A DNA stretch of 36,601 nucleotides from a virus: positions 1 to 36,601 of IMG/VR virus record IMGVR_UViG_3300045739_000036. The stretch is one strand, 5' to 3'. Position numbers and translations under genes: made by a program. Positions 7,458 through 15,607 of the stretch are shown in pieces. Within the stretch, counting starts at the first letter, position 1. Each line of letters opens with the position of its first letter. The notes below the pieces were generated by a model. That model worked only from the letters and a program-made list of their open reading frames with translations, made no database searches and was not told where the DNA came from.

Positions 7458-8270
7458 ATGGCTACGGACTGCGCGGCGTGCGGCTCATGCGTGCCGTACT
7501 CGCCCACGATGGACTGCTGTCCTGACTGGGGCGATCTGGATGACGCATTGCTGTGCAGGTCCATCGACCTCGCGTGGAGTACGCTGCGTACGCTGAGCGG
7601 GGGGATGGTCGGGAACTGTCCTGTTCTCGTCAGGCCGTGCCTGACCTCCCCCTGCAAGGTGTGCTCGGACTACTCGCTTGGGGTGTTCCGCACCGGCGAG
7701 TGTGAGGGTTGCTGGGCGAACAACTGCGGCACCTCGGGCTGTTCGTGCCCGAGCCTGTCCGAGATCGTGCTGCCGGGCCCGGTGGCCGAGGTGTGGCAGG
7801 TGAAGATCGACGGCGCGGCCCTGCCTGTCGATTCCTACCGGGTGGACAACGGCAACCGTCTGGTCCGCACCGACGGGTCGGTGTGGCCGTCGTGTCAGGA
7901 CATGTCGGCCGATGTGGGCGAGTCCAAGACGATGGGTGTCTGGTACATCCCCGGCGTGGTGCCGGACTCAGCGGCGCTGTGGGCTGCCGGGGTGCTGACG
8001 TGCGAGTTCTCCAAGGCTTGCTCGGGGGGCAAGTGCCGTCTGCCGTCGTCGGTCACGTCGATCGCCCGGCAAGGCGTCACGATGGAGTTCTCGACGGGCA
8101 TGTTCCCTGACGGGATGACCGGCATCCGTGAGGTGGACGCGTTCCTGACCTCGGTGAACCCGAACGCGTTGAAGGTGGCTCCGAAGGTGTGGAGCCCGGA
8201 CCTTGTGCCCGCCAAGCACAGGTACACGACGTGGAGTGCGCGTCCCGCCGGTATGCCGGAGTCGTCGTGA
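7458..8270 (+). CDS. Head-to-tail adaptor, cysteine-rich
   Basis: 270 residues; AGGAGA precedes ATG 7458. Contains 19 cysteines, starting with CAACGSC and CC near the N-terminus. Characteristic segments: LAWSTLRTLSGG (about 35-46), CPSLSEIVLPGPVAEVWQVKIDG (about 95-117), YRVDNGNRLVRTDG, CEFSKACSGGKCRLPSSVTSI, and IREVDAFLTSVNPN before the C-terminus. This layout fits the gp6/adaptor-type neck proteins of actinophages that bind the portal. The cysteines may form metal sites or disulfides in the mature neck. Ends overlapping the next gene (GTGA). Confidence 0.72.
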   Translation: MATDCAACGSCVPYSPTMDCCPDWGDLDDALLCRSIDLAWSTLRTLSGGMVGNCPVLVRPCLTSPCKVCSDYSLGVFRTGECEGCWANNCGTSGCSCPSLSEIVLPGPVAEVWQVKIDGAALPVDSYRVDNGNRLVRTDGSVWPSCQDMSADVGESKTMGVWYIPGVVPDSAALWAAGVLTCEFSKACSGGKCRLPSSVTSIARQGVTMEFSTGMFPDGMTGIREVDAFLTSVNPNALKVAPKVWSPDLVPAKHRYTTWSARPAGMPESS

Positions 8271-8755
8271 ATGAACTGGGCACAGCGATCGCGTTGCAGT
8301 TGCAGAACCTTGCTGACTGCGTCTGCCAGTTGCTCGCCGAGAAGGGCGCCGGGGAGACGTGCTGGTGTGGCGTGTACCCGGGCAACGAGGTGGCGTGGGA
8401 CTTCTGCGGCGAATGCTCCGGGGACACCTGCGGCATGGGCTACGTGCACGTCTACTCGATGTTCCCGTCTGAGCGGTTCCCGTCCGAGGCGATAGGCGGC
8501 AATGCGTGTGCCGCTCCTCTGGCCGTCGAGGTTCGGGTCGGGGCGCTGCGCTGCCTGCCGGTGGCGGATGAGCAGGGGTCGCTGCCCGATGAGGGACTGC
8601 TGTTGGAGGCGAGCCTTGCTGCGGTCGCTGATGCGAGCGCCATGTACGAGGCCATGTGCTCCTGCATCCCTGCCGGGTCGATAGGGGCGTACCTGCCAAT
8701 GGGCCCGAGGGGCGGCTGTGTCGGCGGTGAGTGGCAGTTCTGGGTGCCGCTCTGA
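8267..8755 (+). CDS. Head-to-tail connector (neck/stopper-type) protein
   Basis: 162 residues from GTG 8267, which overlaps the adaptor stop by GTGA; upstream in-frame starts would overlap the adaptor extensively and are less likely. Twelve cysteines, with the block DFCGECSGDTCGMGYVHV near residue 47-64 and a C-terminal GPRGGCVGGEWQFWVPL. From family knowledge this Cys-rich protein follows the adaptor in actinophage neck modules. Whether it is the stopper or another connector is not decided by sequence alone. No membrane or signal segments. Confidence 0.58.
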   Translation: MNELGTAIALQLQNLADCVCQLLAEKGAGETCWCGVYPGNEVAWDFCGECSGDTCGMGYVHVYSMFPSERFPSEAIGGNACAAPLAVEVRVGALRCLPVADEQGSLPDEGLLLEASLAAVADASAMYEAMCSCIPAGSIGAYLPMGPRGGCVGGEWQFWVPL

Positions 8756-9180
8756 TGCCCTCTACAGCGCGTGTGCGTATCTCCGAAACCTTGCTGTGGA
8801 AGCACACGATGACCTACGGCAGCGAGATGAACGCCCCCGGCGTTATGGACCGGCTTGCGCGCCGAATGACGAAGTATGGAGAGTCGATCGCGCCTGTCGG
8901 CGATGTGGGTGATGCGGGGTCACGGAACTGGGTCGTCGGCACGTACAAGAAGTCCTTCGGCTGGGAGCGCGTGCCGGGCGGCAACCAGTGGCAAATCTCC
9001 CGTCGCATCTACAACACTGCCCCCCACGCCTACTACGTGGAGTTCGGGCGTGGCATGTCGTTCGGGTATGAGCGGTTCACCAGCAAGGGCAGGTGGTACA
9101 GGGCACTAGGCGGGACCGGCGGCTGGGAGGGCCACTACGTGTTCCAGCAGATCAGCCGCACCGCTGGAGCCCTGTTGTGA
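8755..9180 (+). CDS. HK97 gp10-like tail completion / neck protein
   Basis: 141 residues; ATG 8755 overlaps the previous TGA by one base. Helical N-terminal part (MNAPGVMDRLARRMTKYGE, about 23-41), then VGDAGSRNWVVGTYKKSF and YNTAPHAYYVEFGRGMSFG (about 83-101). The latter is the hallmark aromatic-Glu-Phe-Gly pattern of gp10-like tail completion proteins (A-Y-x-x-E-F-G). These act at the head-tail interface, joining tail to neck. Strong positional support from the neighbouring adaptor and chaperone genes. Confidence 0.7.
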   Translation: MPSTARVRISETLLWKHTMTYGSEMNAPGVMDRLARRMTKYGESIAPVGDVGDAGSRNWVVGTYKKSFGWERVPGGNQWQISRRIYNTAPHAYYVEFGRGMSFGYERFTSKGRWYRALGGTGGWEGHYVFQQISRTAGALL

Positions 9181-9231
9181 GGGATGTGTGTGCGATGATT
9201 CTGGCACCACAGTCCTATGAGGAGGTCCGCT

Positions 9232-9630
9232 GTGCGGGAGTTCAAGTCGTCAGCCCACCAAGGCGCCCAGCAAGCCCTGCCGAACGCTGTCGAGGTCCAG
9301 TTCATGTTGGACGGCCGCGAGATCACAGCCCAGCCCGCGAACTCGGGCCAGTTGGCGTATCTCGTCGCGATGCAGGCAGAAGCGGTGAACCCGTCGGAGC
9401 AGATCGCGGCCGTGTTCGACTTCCTGCAATCCCTGCTGGACGAGGAGGACTTCGACTTCATCCGCGATCAGATGAAGCAGGGCATCACCAGCGCGGAGAC
9501 GCTGCTGGAGATCGTGGAGTACCTTGTCGAGGAGTGGACCACGGTCCCTACTACGTCTGCGCCCGCCTCGTCGTCGGCGCGGCGCAGCACTGGCAAGCCA
9601 TCGACGGCACGTGCGCGCTCCAAGGCGTAG
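9232..9630 (+). CDS. Tail assembly chaperone (short, G-type product)
   Basis: 132 residues from GTG 9232, placed 6 nt after AGGAGGT; ATG 9217 overlaps that ribosome site and is not used. Acidic helical protein with QFMLDGREITAQPANSGQLAYL (about 23-44) and FDFLQSLLDEEDFDFIRDQM (about 63-82), matching the N-terminal tail assembly chaperones that bind the tape measure before tail polymerisation. The C-terminal 25 residues are Ser/Ala/Arg-rich low-complexity. The neighbouring -1 frame carries a conserved-looking extension, so this is the unshifted product of a G/GT pair. Sits just upstream of the tape measure, as expected. Confidence 0.78.
   Translation: MREFKSSAHQGAQQALPNAVEVQFMLDGREITAQPANSGQLAYLVAMQAEAVNPSEQIAAVFDFLQSLLDEEDFDFIRDQMKQGITSAETLLEIVEYLVEEWTTVPTTSAPASSSARRSTGKPSTARARSKA
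9543..9549 (+). promoter_or_regulatory. Candidate -1 ribosomal frameshift site
   Basis: Zero-frame codons here are ACG GTC CCT. A one-base slip back to GGT CCC joins the first chaperone to the -1 frame coding GPYYVCARLV. GGTCCCT is only a partial match to the X-XXY-YYZ rule: the Pro codon re-pairs well, the Val codon does not. The exact slip point is therefore uncertain; the existence of the shift is supported by the frame change at the place where related phages shift. Confidence 0.5.
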
Positions 9631-9863
9631 ACCCTTTCGGGCTGCGGCCTGACCGCTTCATCAATCTGATCTACGCGTGGAGCATAGATCACGTTGAGGA
9701 GCCCGATGAGTTTCGGCGTGCCCTCTACAACCCGCCGCCGGGCGTGGAACCGACCCCGGAGGTGCTGGAAGACGAGGCCGCCGGATTCGACATGTTCGCT
9801 TCCGCCTTTGGAGTGAAGAAGCCAGCCGCCGGAACGGTACCTTCGGGGACGGAGGAGGTGTGA
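9550..9863 (+). CDS. Tail assembly chaperone, frameshifted (T) extension
   Basis: Frame -1 relative to the short chaperone, translated only as a G-T fusion (about 9232-9549 joined to 9550-9863). It reads YYVCARLVVGAAQHWQAIDG, then DRFINLIYAWSIDH and EEPDEFRRALYNPPPG, with codon usage like true genes. It has no ribosome site or start of its own. It ends in TGA 9861-9863, one base before the tape-measure ATG. Family knowledge: the GT fusion and G act together to coat the tape measure during tail assembly in siphoviruses such as lambda. Confidence 0.72.
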
Positions 9864-9864
9864 C

Positions 9865-12800
9865 ATGGCTCCGGATATCGGGAAGATTTCCGTTGAAGGT
9901 GAATTCGACGGCAACAAGATGCCCGGCGAGGCCAACCGCGCTGGCAAGGCTGCGGGCGCAGCGGCAGCAGAAGGCTTCGATGAGAACTTCTGCAAGGAGA
10001 ACAAGAAGAACATCGCCAAGTGCTTCGACCGGGCCCAGAAGGAGTCCGAGAAGGGCTGGGGCAAGTCCGGCAAGAAGTCGGGCAACATCTTCTCCAAGGC
10101 GTTCGCGACTGCCACCGGCAAGAATCTGACGAAGCGCTGGAAGGCGATCATCGGCAGCATCGTCGCCTTCGCCGAGCCGTTGGCTGCCAGCCTGTACGGC
10201 GCCGTCGGCGCGGTGACTGCCCTCGCCGGTAGCCTCTACCAAGCCACCTCGGCCGGTCTGGCCCTGTTGCCGGTGTTCACCGGGATGGCCGCCGGTCTGG
10301 CTGCGGTGATCGTCGGCTCGCAGGGCGTGCCCAAGGCGTTCGGGGCGATCAGGGACGAATGGAATGAGGCGGCCGAGGATGGCCGCAAGTTCAACCTGCA
10401 AGCGGAGGGCATCCAGAAGGCCCTCAAGAGGCTGTCGCCGGAGGCTAGGAAGTTCGCGGTCGCGTTCGCTGGCATCCAGAAGCCGCTGGAGGCGTTCCGG
10501 CGCGAGGTGCAGGACGCGCTGTTCAAGGACTTGGACGACGTGCTCACTCGGCTGGCCGACAAGGTGCTGCCGAGCGTGCGGGTGGGCTTCGTCGCGCTTG
10601 CTGGGTCGGCCAACAGCACCGCGAAGGCGTTCGCTGAGATGGCTGAGCGGGTGGACATCGGTTCCATCTTCGGTGGGCTGTCGGGAACCATGACGACCCT
10701 CGGTAACGCCATGGCGACCTTCACCGAGGGCTTCATGGTCTTCATTCGCGCGGCGACGCCCGCCGCTGAGGCGCTGGCCGGGCGCTTTCAGGAGATGGCC
10801 GACAACTTCAAGGCGTTCATGGAGCAGGGCGAGCGCACGGGGTCGATCAACGACTTCCTGATGCAGGCGCAGGAGCACATGAGCGCGTGGTGGTCGCTGA
10901 TCCGGGCCACCGGCAGCGCCTTGAACACGCTGTTCGCTGCGGGGTCCAGCGCTGGGATGGACATGGTCACCTCGCTGACCAACATCCTGAACACGTGGAA
11001 CGAGTGGATGCAGACTGCGGACGGGCAGGCATCCTTGCAGCAGTTCTTCACGAACACGCAGGAGATTCTGAAAGCGTTCGTCCCGATCCTGCAAGGGCTG
11101 CGGGACATGTTCACGATCCTCGTGACGCCCGACGCGATCGCTCGTATGCAGGAGTTGGGGGCCTCGGTCGGCTCCATCCTGCCGGTCCTCGGCCAGATGT
11201 TCTCCATCCTCGGTCAGACCGGGATCATCAACGCCCTGTTCGCTGCGATTGCCGGGATCGGGCAGGCCATTCAGCCGTTGATGCCGCTGTTCTCTGAGAT
11301 GGCTGCCATCATCAACGACACGCTGGGCATGGTGGCGCCGATCTTCCAAGAGGCGTTCAAGGGGATCGTGGCGGCGGTCCAGCCGCTTCTCGCCGCGTTT
11401 TTGCCGTTGATGGAGACGCTGCTTCCGGCGCTGGTGACGGCATTTGTGCCGGTCATCGACATGGTGGTGTCCGTGGCGACGGTGATCGCGTCGGCGCTGA
11501 CCCCGGTCGTGGAGGCATTGACTCCGGTGATCGCGGAACTCGCGCCGGTCATCGTGGCCGCCTTCATCGCGTTCAACCCGTTCCTGCGCGTCCTGATGGT
11601 GCTGGGCCCGGTCATCAAGTTCCTCGCCCCGATCCTGAGCGACGTGGTGGTGTGGCTGGTGAAGTTGATCGAGCCGATCGTGCCGTTGATCGCGTGGATC
11701 GGGAAGTTGATCTTTGAGTTCATCGCGTTCAACAAGGTGTTCGGCCTGATCGGCAGGGCGTTCTCTGCCGTCGTCAACATCTTCAAGGGCGGCGGCGGCG
11801 CGTTCGCGGCGTTCGGTCAGAAGGTGGGGGCGGTGTTCAGTGCGGTCGGGCAACTGCTGCGCGGCTTCCTCAAGGTGCTGATGGAGGTGGGCAAGTTCCT
11901 GTTCACCGTCTACAAGGCGTACTTCACGGCGGTGACGAGGGTGATCGTCGTGGCGGTCAAGGCGTGGGTGGCGATCATCCGCACCGTGTTCAACGCGATC
12001 GCGAGCATCGTCCGTGGCTTCATCGGCATCTTCTCGTTCGTGTTCAAGGGCGCGGCTGCGGTCGTGTCGAAGGTGTTCAACGGCATTGTCACCATCGTGC
12101 AGGTCGCCATCGCTGGCATCCGGATGTACCTACAGGGGCTTCTCACGGCGTTCGTGTGGGTGTGGTCGAGGATCGGCGCAGCGGTCCAGTGGGTCTGGGA
12201 CCTGATCCTCAAGGGCGCGATGCTGGTGGTCGCGGGTCTGAGGGCGCTGTTCAACGGGTTCGTGTGGGTCTTCCAGACGTTGTGGAGTGGGCTCACCACG
12301 GTCGTCAGCACGGTGTGGAACGCCGTCGTGAGCATCGTTGCGAACGCGCTCATTGCCATCTACACCCGATTCACGAACCTGTGGCACTTCATCGTGAACA
12401 TGTGGAACGGCATCAAGACGGTCATCTCTGCCACGTGGACGTACGCCGTGTCCGTTGTGAAGAATGCGGCTGCGTTCATCACAGGCTATCTGCGGCTTAT
12501 CTGGACGACTGCCCAGAACGCATTCACGGCAGCGTGGAAGATCGCAAAGAGCGCCTTCGATCGCATTGTGAACGTCGCCAAGGTGGCGGTCAACAAGGTC
12601 AAGTCGCTACTGACGGGCATCAAGGGAGCGGTCAAGAGCGCGCTGGCGGGTGTCGCCGCTATCTTCTCCAACGTGTTTGAGAGTGCCTACAAGAAGGTGA
12701 AGTACTGGATCGACAAGATCAAGAACATGTTCAGTGGCATCGGCTCCAAGATCAAGGGCATGATCCCCGGCTTGGCGAAGGGCGGGGTGGCGATGGCGCC

Positions 12801-13041
12801 CATGGTCCGCACCATCGGTGAGGCCGGGCCCGAGGCGGTCATCCCCCTTGCCAAGCCGTTGAACCAGATCGACCCCAGTGTCCGGCACATGGCGGCGATG
12901 ATCCGTGGCAAGGGCGGGTCTACCAGTAACGTGACCTCCACAAGGACCGTGAACAACTACCTCACGGTCCACAGCCCGGTGACTGACGTGAATGCAGTAG
13001 CGCAGCAGGTGATGAACCGGACAGTCGCGCTAGCAGGATAG
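9865..13041 (+). CDS. Tape measure protein
   Basis: 1,058 residues, ATG 9865 six nt after GGAGGAGG. N-terminus begins with the common VEGEFDGNKMPGEANRAG, then a Lys-rich helical part. Residues about 90-800 alternate long hydrophobic segments (for example around 110-160 and 500-640) with amphipathic helices. The C-terminus carries the typical LAKGGVAMAPMVRTIGEAGP and VIPLAKPL motif near residue 970-1000. It sets tail length; at about 1.5 angstrom per residue a tail near 160 nm is expected (inference). No lytic transglycosylase or peptidase insert was recognised. Placed directly after the chaperones and before the tail-tip genes, as in siphoviruses. Confidence 0.93.
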   Translation: MAPDIGKISVEGEFDGNKMPGEANRAGKAAGAAAAEGFDENFCKENKKNIAKCFDRAQKESEKGWGKSGKKSGNIFSKAFATATGKNLTKRWKAIIGSIVAFAEPLAASLYGAVGAVTALAGSLYQATSAGLALLPVFTGMAAGLAAVIVGSQGVPKAFGAIRDEWNEAAEDGRKFNLQAEGIQKALKRLSPEARKFAVAFAGIQKPLEAFRREVQDALFKDLDDVLTRLADKVLPSVRVGFVALAGSANSTAKAFAEMAERVDIGSIFGGLSGTMTTLGNAMATFTEGFMVFIRAATPAAEALAGRFQEMADNFKAFMEQGERTGSINDFLMQAQEHMSAWWSLIRATGSALNTLFAAGSSAGMDMVTSLTNILNTWNEWMQTADGQASLQQFFTNTQEILKAFVPILQGLRDMFTILVTPDAIARMQELGASVGSILPVLGQMFSILGQTGIINALFAAIAGIGQAIQPLMPLFSEMAAIINDTLGMVAPIFQEAFKGIVAAVQPLLAAFLPLMETLLPALVTAFVPVIDMVVSVATVIASALTPVVEALTPVIAELAPVIVAAFIAFNPFLRVLMVLGPVIKFLAPILSDVVVWLVKLIEPIVPLIAWIGKLIFEFIAFNKVFGLIGRAFSAVVNIFKGGGGAFAAFGQKVGAVFSAVGQLLRGFLKVLMEVGKFLFTVYKAYFTAVTRVIVVAVKAWVAIIRTVFNAIASIVRGFIGIFSFVFKGAAAVVSKVFNGIVTIVQVAIAGIRMYLQGLLTAFVWVWSRIGAAVQWVWDLILKGAMLVVAGLRALFNGFVWVFQTLWSGLTTVVSTVWNAVVSIVANALIAIYTRFTNLWHFIVNMWNGIKTVISATWTYAVSVVKNAAAFITGYLRLIWTTAQNAFTAAWKIAKSAFDRIVNVAKVAVNKVKSLLTGIKGAVKSALAGVAAIFSNVFESAYKKVKYWIDKIKNMFSGIGSKIKGMIPGLAKGGVAMAPMVRTIGEAGPEAVIPLAKPLNQIDPSVRHMAAMIRGKGGSTSNVTSTRTVNNYLTVHSPVTDVNAVAQQVMNRTVALAG

Positions 13042-13049
13042 GAGCGACG

Positions 13050-14231
13050 ATGTACACGGGCTATCTCGCGATGAGCGGTGATGAGGTCATCAACACGCAC
13101 CGGGCGAACGCATACGCCCGGACCGCTGGACTGCCGTGGCTCAAGGGCTGCGACTGCGATTCGATCGGGCATTCCCACAATCAGACGTACCTGTCGCCCA
13201 TGCTCGACGCGGACGCAGGGAACCCGCCCCCATGGTGGGATGAGGAGCGCAGGCACGACTCGTCGCGGTTCTTCGGTGTGGTGGGCGTCGAGTTCGCGGG
13301 AATCTCGGACTCGACCCGGTCGGTCGTTGTGTCGGACACGAACTCGGTCGGTGGCTACATCGGGTCGCTCAGGTTCAGGCAGAGGACAACCACTGTTCGC
13401 GCCCTTCTGATCGGTGCTGATGACTGTGCAGTGAACTTGGGTATCGAGTGGTTGCGGAGCATCGACACGATCAACGTCTGCTCGTTGAGCACCATGGAGG
13501 TCTACTCCTGCTGTCCCTGTCTCTGCGGTGACGAATGCGATGATCCTGTCTGTCAGGAGCAGTGCGTGGACACAGCCAAGCGCCTGTTCTACGACTCGCG
13601 GGTCGTCACGGGCCCGACGATCCTGACAGAGCACGCGATGTCAGTCGGATACATGGCCGAGGTCGAGTTCGTGATCGTCTCTGCCGATCCGCAGCCCTAC
13701 ACCGTTCCTGTGGTTGTTGAGGTGTTCAGCACCGACTTGGGCTTCCCCCATCTCGATCCGGAGCCGTCGCCGGAGCCGTCGGTGGATGCGTTCGGGTTGC
13801 CGGTGGCCGGGTCGCCACGGACCGTGCTGCTGGAGCCGCAGACGACGTGGCGGCGATCGGTTCACGAGGTGTCCCTTGAGGGTGAGGGGCTTCTGGACCC
13901 GATCCTCGTGGTGCACAACGTGTTCGATGAGGCGGCCGGTGATGTGAGGGTGCATGTGGCTGGGCCGCGTGGCGAGTTCGCGTTCCGGTTGCCGTTCCTG
14001 CCGGGGATGTCGTCAGTCGAGTTGGACTTCATGCGCCGCAAGGTGTTCACCGTCGATGAGGCAGGAGAGCGGCGGCTGAACAGCGCGTTCGCCTACGGCC
14101 CCGATGGGGCCCTTATCCGGTGGCCGCAGCAGGTTCGTGCGGGGGAGTTCACGGTGACGGTGGATGTGCTGCCGTGGTCGCCGAACGTGACACTTGAGGT
14201 GCATCTGTCGCGGGTCGGTATGGGCGCATGA
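13050..14231 (+). CDS. Minor tail protein (distal-tail type)
   Basis: 393 residues, ATG 13050 after AGGAG. First gene after the tape measure, the position of the distal tail protein that closes the tube and carries the tip. N-terminus MYTGYLAMSGDEVINTHRA is followed by TAGLPWLKGCDCDSIG, then a Cys cluster (CCPCLCGDECDDPVCQEQC, about 152-170) inserted in the middle. The C-terminal half is beta-rich, containing a jelly-roll-like stretch (about 260-390) with WPQQVRAGEFTVTVDVLP. Assignment is by position and general pattern. Its stop overlaps the next start (ATGA). Confidence 0.7.
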   Translation: MYTGYLAMSGDEVINTHRANAYARTAGLPWLKGCDCDSIGHSHNQTYLSPMLDADAGNPPPWWDEERRHDSSRFFGVVGVEFAGISDSTRSVVVSDTNSVGGYIGSLRFRQRTTTVRALLIGADDCAVNLGIEWLRSIDTINVCSLSTMEVYSCCPCLCGDECDDPVCQEQCVDTAKRLFYDSRVVTGPTILTEHAMSVGYMAEVEFVIVSADPQPYTVPVVVEVFSTDLGFPHLDPEPSPEPSVDAFGLPVAGSPRTVLLEPQTTWRRSVHEVSLEGEGLLDPILVVHNVFDEAAGDVRVHVAGPRGEFAFRLPFLPGMSSVELDFMRRKVFTVDEAGERRLNSAFAYGPDGALIRWPQQVRAGEFTVTVDVLPWSPNVTLEVHLSRVGMGA

Positions 14232-15325
14232 GCCTTGGGTGTGGTCACCATCGCGCGTTCATCGTGAAGCGTGGCGGTGTCGATGTCATCGGAGAGGTCA
14301 CGCCACTGCTGCAAACGCGGTGGGAGCGCCGCAGGGACGACATCTCGCAGGCGTCGGTCATCATCGGCGCCGACGGGGACTGCTGCGAATGGCTCGGCGA
14401 GGTCAGGACGGTGAAGCACGAACTTCACCTGTACCGCGATGAGGTGAAGGTCTGGGAGGGAGTAATCACTCGGCTTGAGTATCGCAGTGACGTTGTCGAG
14501 GTCTACGCGCAGGACATCCTGTGGGTTGCGAAGAACACCGCCTTGGAGGAGGGCTACTCCAATGCGTTCCCGAACGTCGGGACCTGCGGTCATCGGATGG
14601 GCTGGCTGCTGAACGAGCAGACGTACGCCAAGTACGGCGATCCGTGGAACATGACGAACCGGCTGCACCGGATTGTGGGCTCCGAGGAGCCAAAGACCTC
14701 CAAGGTGGTTCGTGCTTTCACAGGCACCACGTTTGATGACTTCGACAAGTTCGCCGAGGACTCCGGCATGGACTACACCGTTATCGGGCGGGATGTCTAC
14801 TGGTGGGAGACGCACTTGAAGGTGTGGACCCTGCCGCCGCTGCTGCCGGAGTATCTGGAAGCCGAGCCAGCGATCGTGGAGTACGGCAACGAGTTCGCCA
14901 CTCGCGTGTTCGTGACGAACGGGAACGGTGCCACGTCGATGGCGCAGCACCCACCGGAGGTGCTGGCCGAGTGGGGCTACGTGGACACCGTGAACTCCAC
15001 ATGGAACGAGGCGGACGGTAATGAGACGCCTACCGATGAGGAACTGGCTGCGTGGTACGAGCAGGCGAAGGCGTACCTCGGTCAGACACCTGAGCCTCCT
15101 GCTCAGGTGCGCGTGACCCAGAACACCGGGTTGTCGCAAGATGCCCCCTACGACATCAACGATCTGCGGCCCGGGTCGTGGTTGATCGCGTCCGTCACCT
15201 CGTTGTGCCGCCAGTTGGAGTCGTGGCACAAGTTGGACTCCGTGAACGTGTCGGAGGAGAACGGCAAGGAGGTGGTGGCGATCACCACGATCACCGCCCC
15301 AGCGAAGGGAGTTGACCTGCCGTGA
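14228..15325 (+). CDS. Minor tail protein (tail-tip/baseplate hub type)
   Basis: 365 residues, ATG 14228 in an ATGA overlap. N-terminal part contains GGVDVIGEVTPLLQTRWERR and WLGEVRTVKHELHLYRDEVK, then VWEGVITRLEYRSDVVEVYAQDI (about 80-100), similar to tail-tip proteins that follow the distal tail protein in actinophages. The region about 170-200 (DFDKFAEDSGMDYTVIGRDVYWW) resembles the beta-domain of gp27-like hubs. No enzymatic motif seen. The C-terminal quarter is acidic and probably helical (TDEELAAWYEQAKAYLGQ). Confidence 0.68.
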   Translation: MSLGCGHHRAFIVKRGGVDVIGEVTPLLQTRWERRRDDISQASVIIGADGDCCEWLGEVRTVKHELHLYRDEVKVWEGVITRLEYRSDVVEVYAQDILWVAKNTALEEGYSNAFPNVGTCGHRMGWLLNEQTYAKYGDPWNMTNRLHRIVGSEEPKTSKVVRAFTGTTFDDFDKFAEDSGMDYTVIGRDVYWWETHLKVWTLPPLLPEYLEAEPAIVEYGNEFATRVFVTNGNGATSMAQHPPEVLAEWGYVDTVNSTWNEADGNETPTDEELAAWYEQAKAYLGQTPEPPAQVRVTQNTGLSQDAPYDINDLRPGSWLIASVTSLCRQLESWHKLDSVNVSEENGKEVVAITTITAPAKGVDLP

Positions 15326-15567
15326 GACGGAATCTGCGTGGTGGCGATGATCTGCGCGCATGGATGACCTCCATCGAGAGGCGCGTCATCCGTCAGGAGC
15401 GTCGAGGCCAGACTGTGTTGCAGGGCGCCCCTGCGTCCACGCTGGCTGTACCGACGATTGCTGACATTCCCGAGGGCACATCGCAGGAGACGCACGTTGT
15501 TCTGTTGGAGTCTGGTGGTACGGCTGTCTACGAAGCCGCCGCTAGTGCGTGGGTTGAATCCTCGTGA
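15322..15567 (+). CDS. Small tail-region protein
   Basis: 81 residues from GTG 15322, overlapping the previous stop by GTGA. The N-terminus MRRNLRGGDDLRAWMTSIERRV is a basic amphipathic helix with arginine pairs. The C-terminal half is beta-rich and reads like a short fibre tip (THVVLLESGGTAVYEAAASAWVES). It sits between the tip proteins and the first collagen fibre and could be a trimerising adaptor joining fibres to the tip; this is inference from location only. Confidence 0.6.
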   Translation: MRRNLRGGDDLRAWMTSIERRVIRQERRGQTVLQGAPASTLAVPTIADIPEGTSQETHVVLLESGGTAVYEAAASAWVESS

Positions 15568-15607
15568 GGTCACGCTGCTCCCCCTATCCTGACCGCAGGA
15601 GGTAGCC

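Noticed and set aside
9661-11853. Long open frame antisense to the tape measure (about 730 codons)
   Set aside because: Mirror of a G/C-biased real gene; sequence is Arg/His/Gln low-complexity, with no ribosome site and no family pattern.
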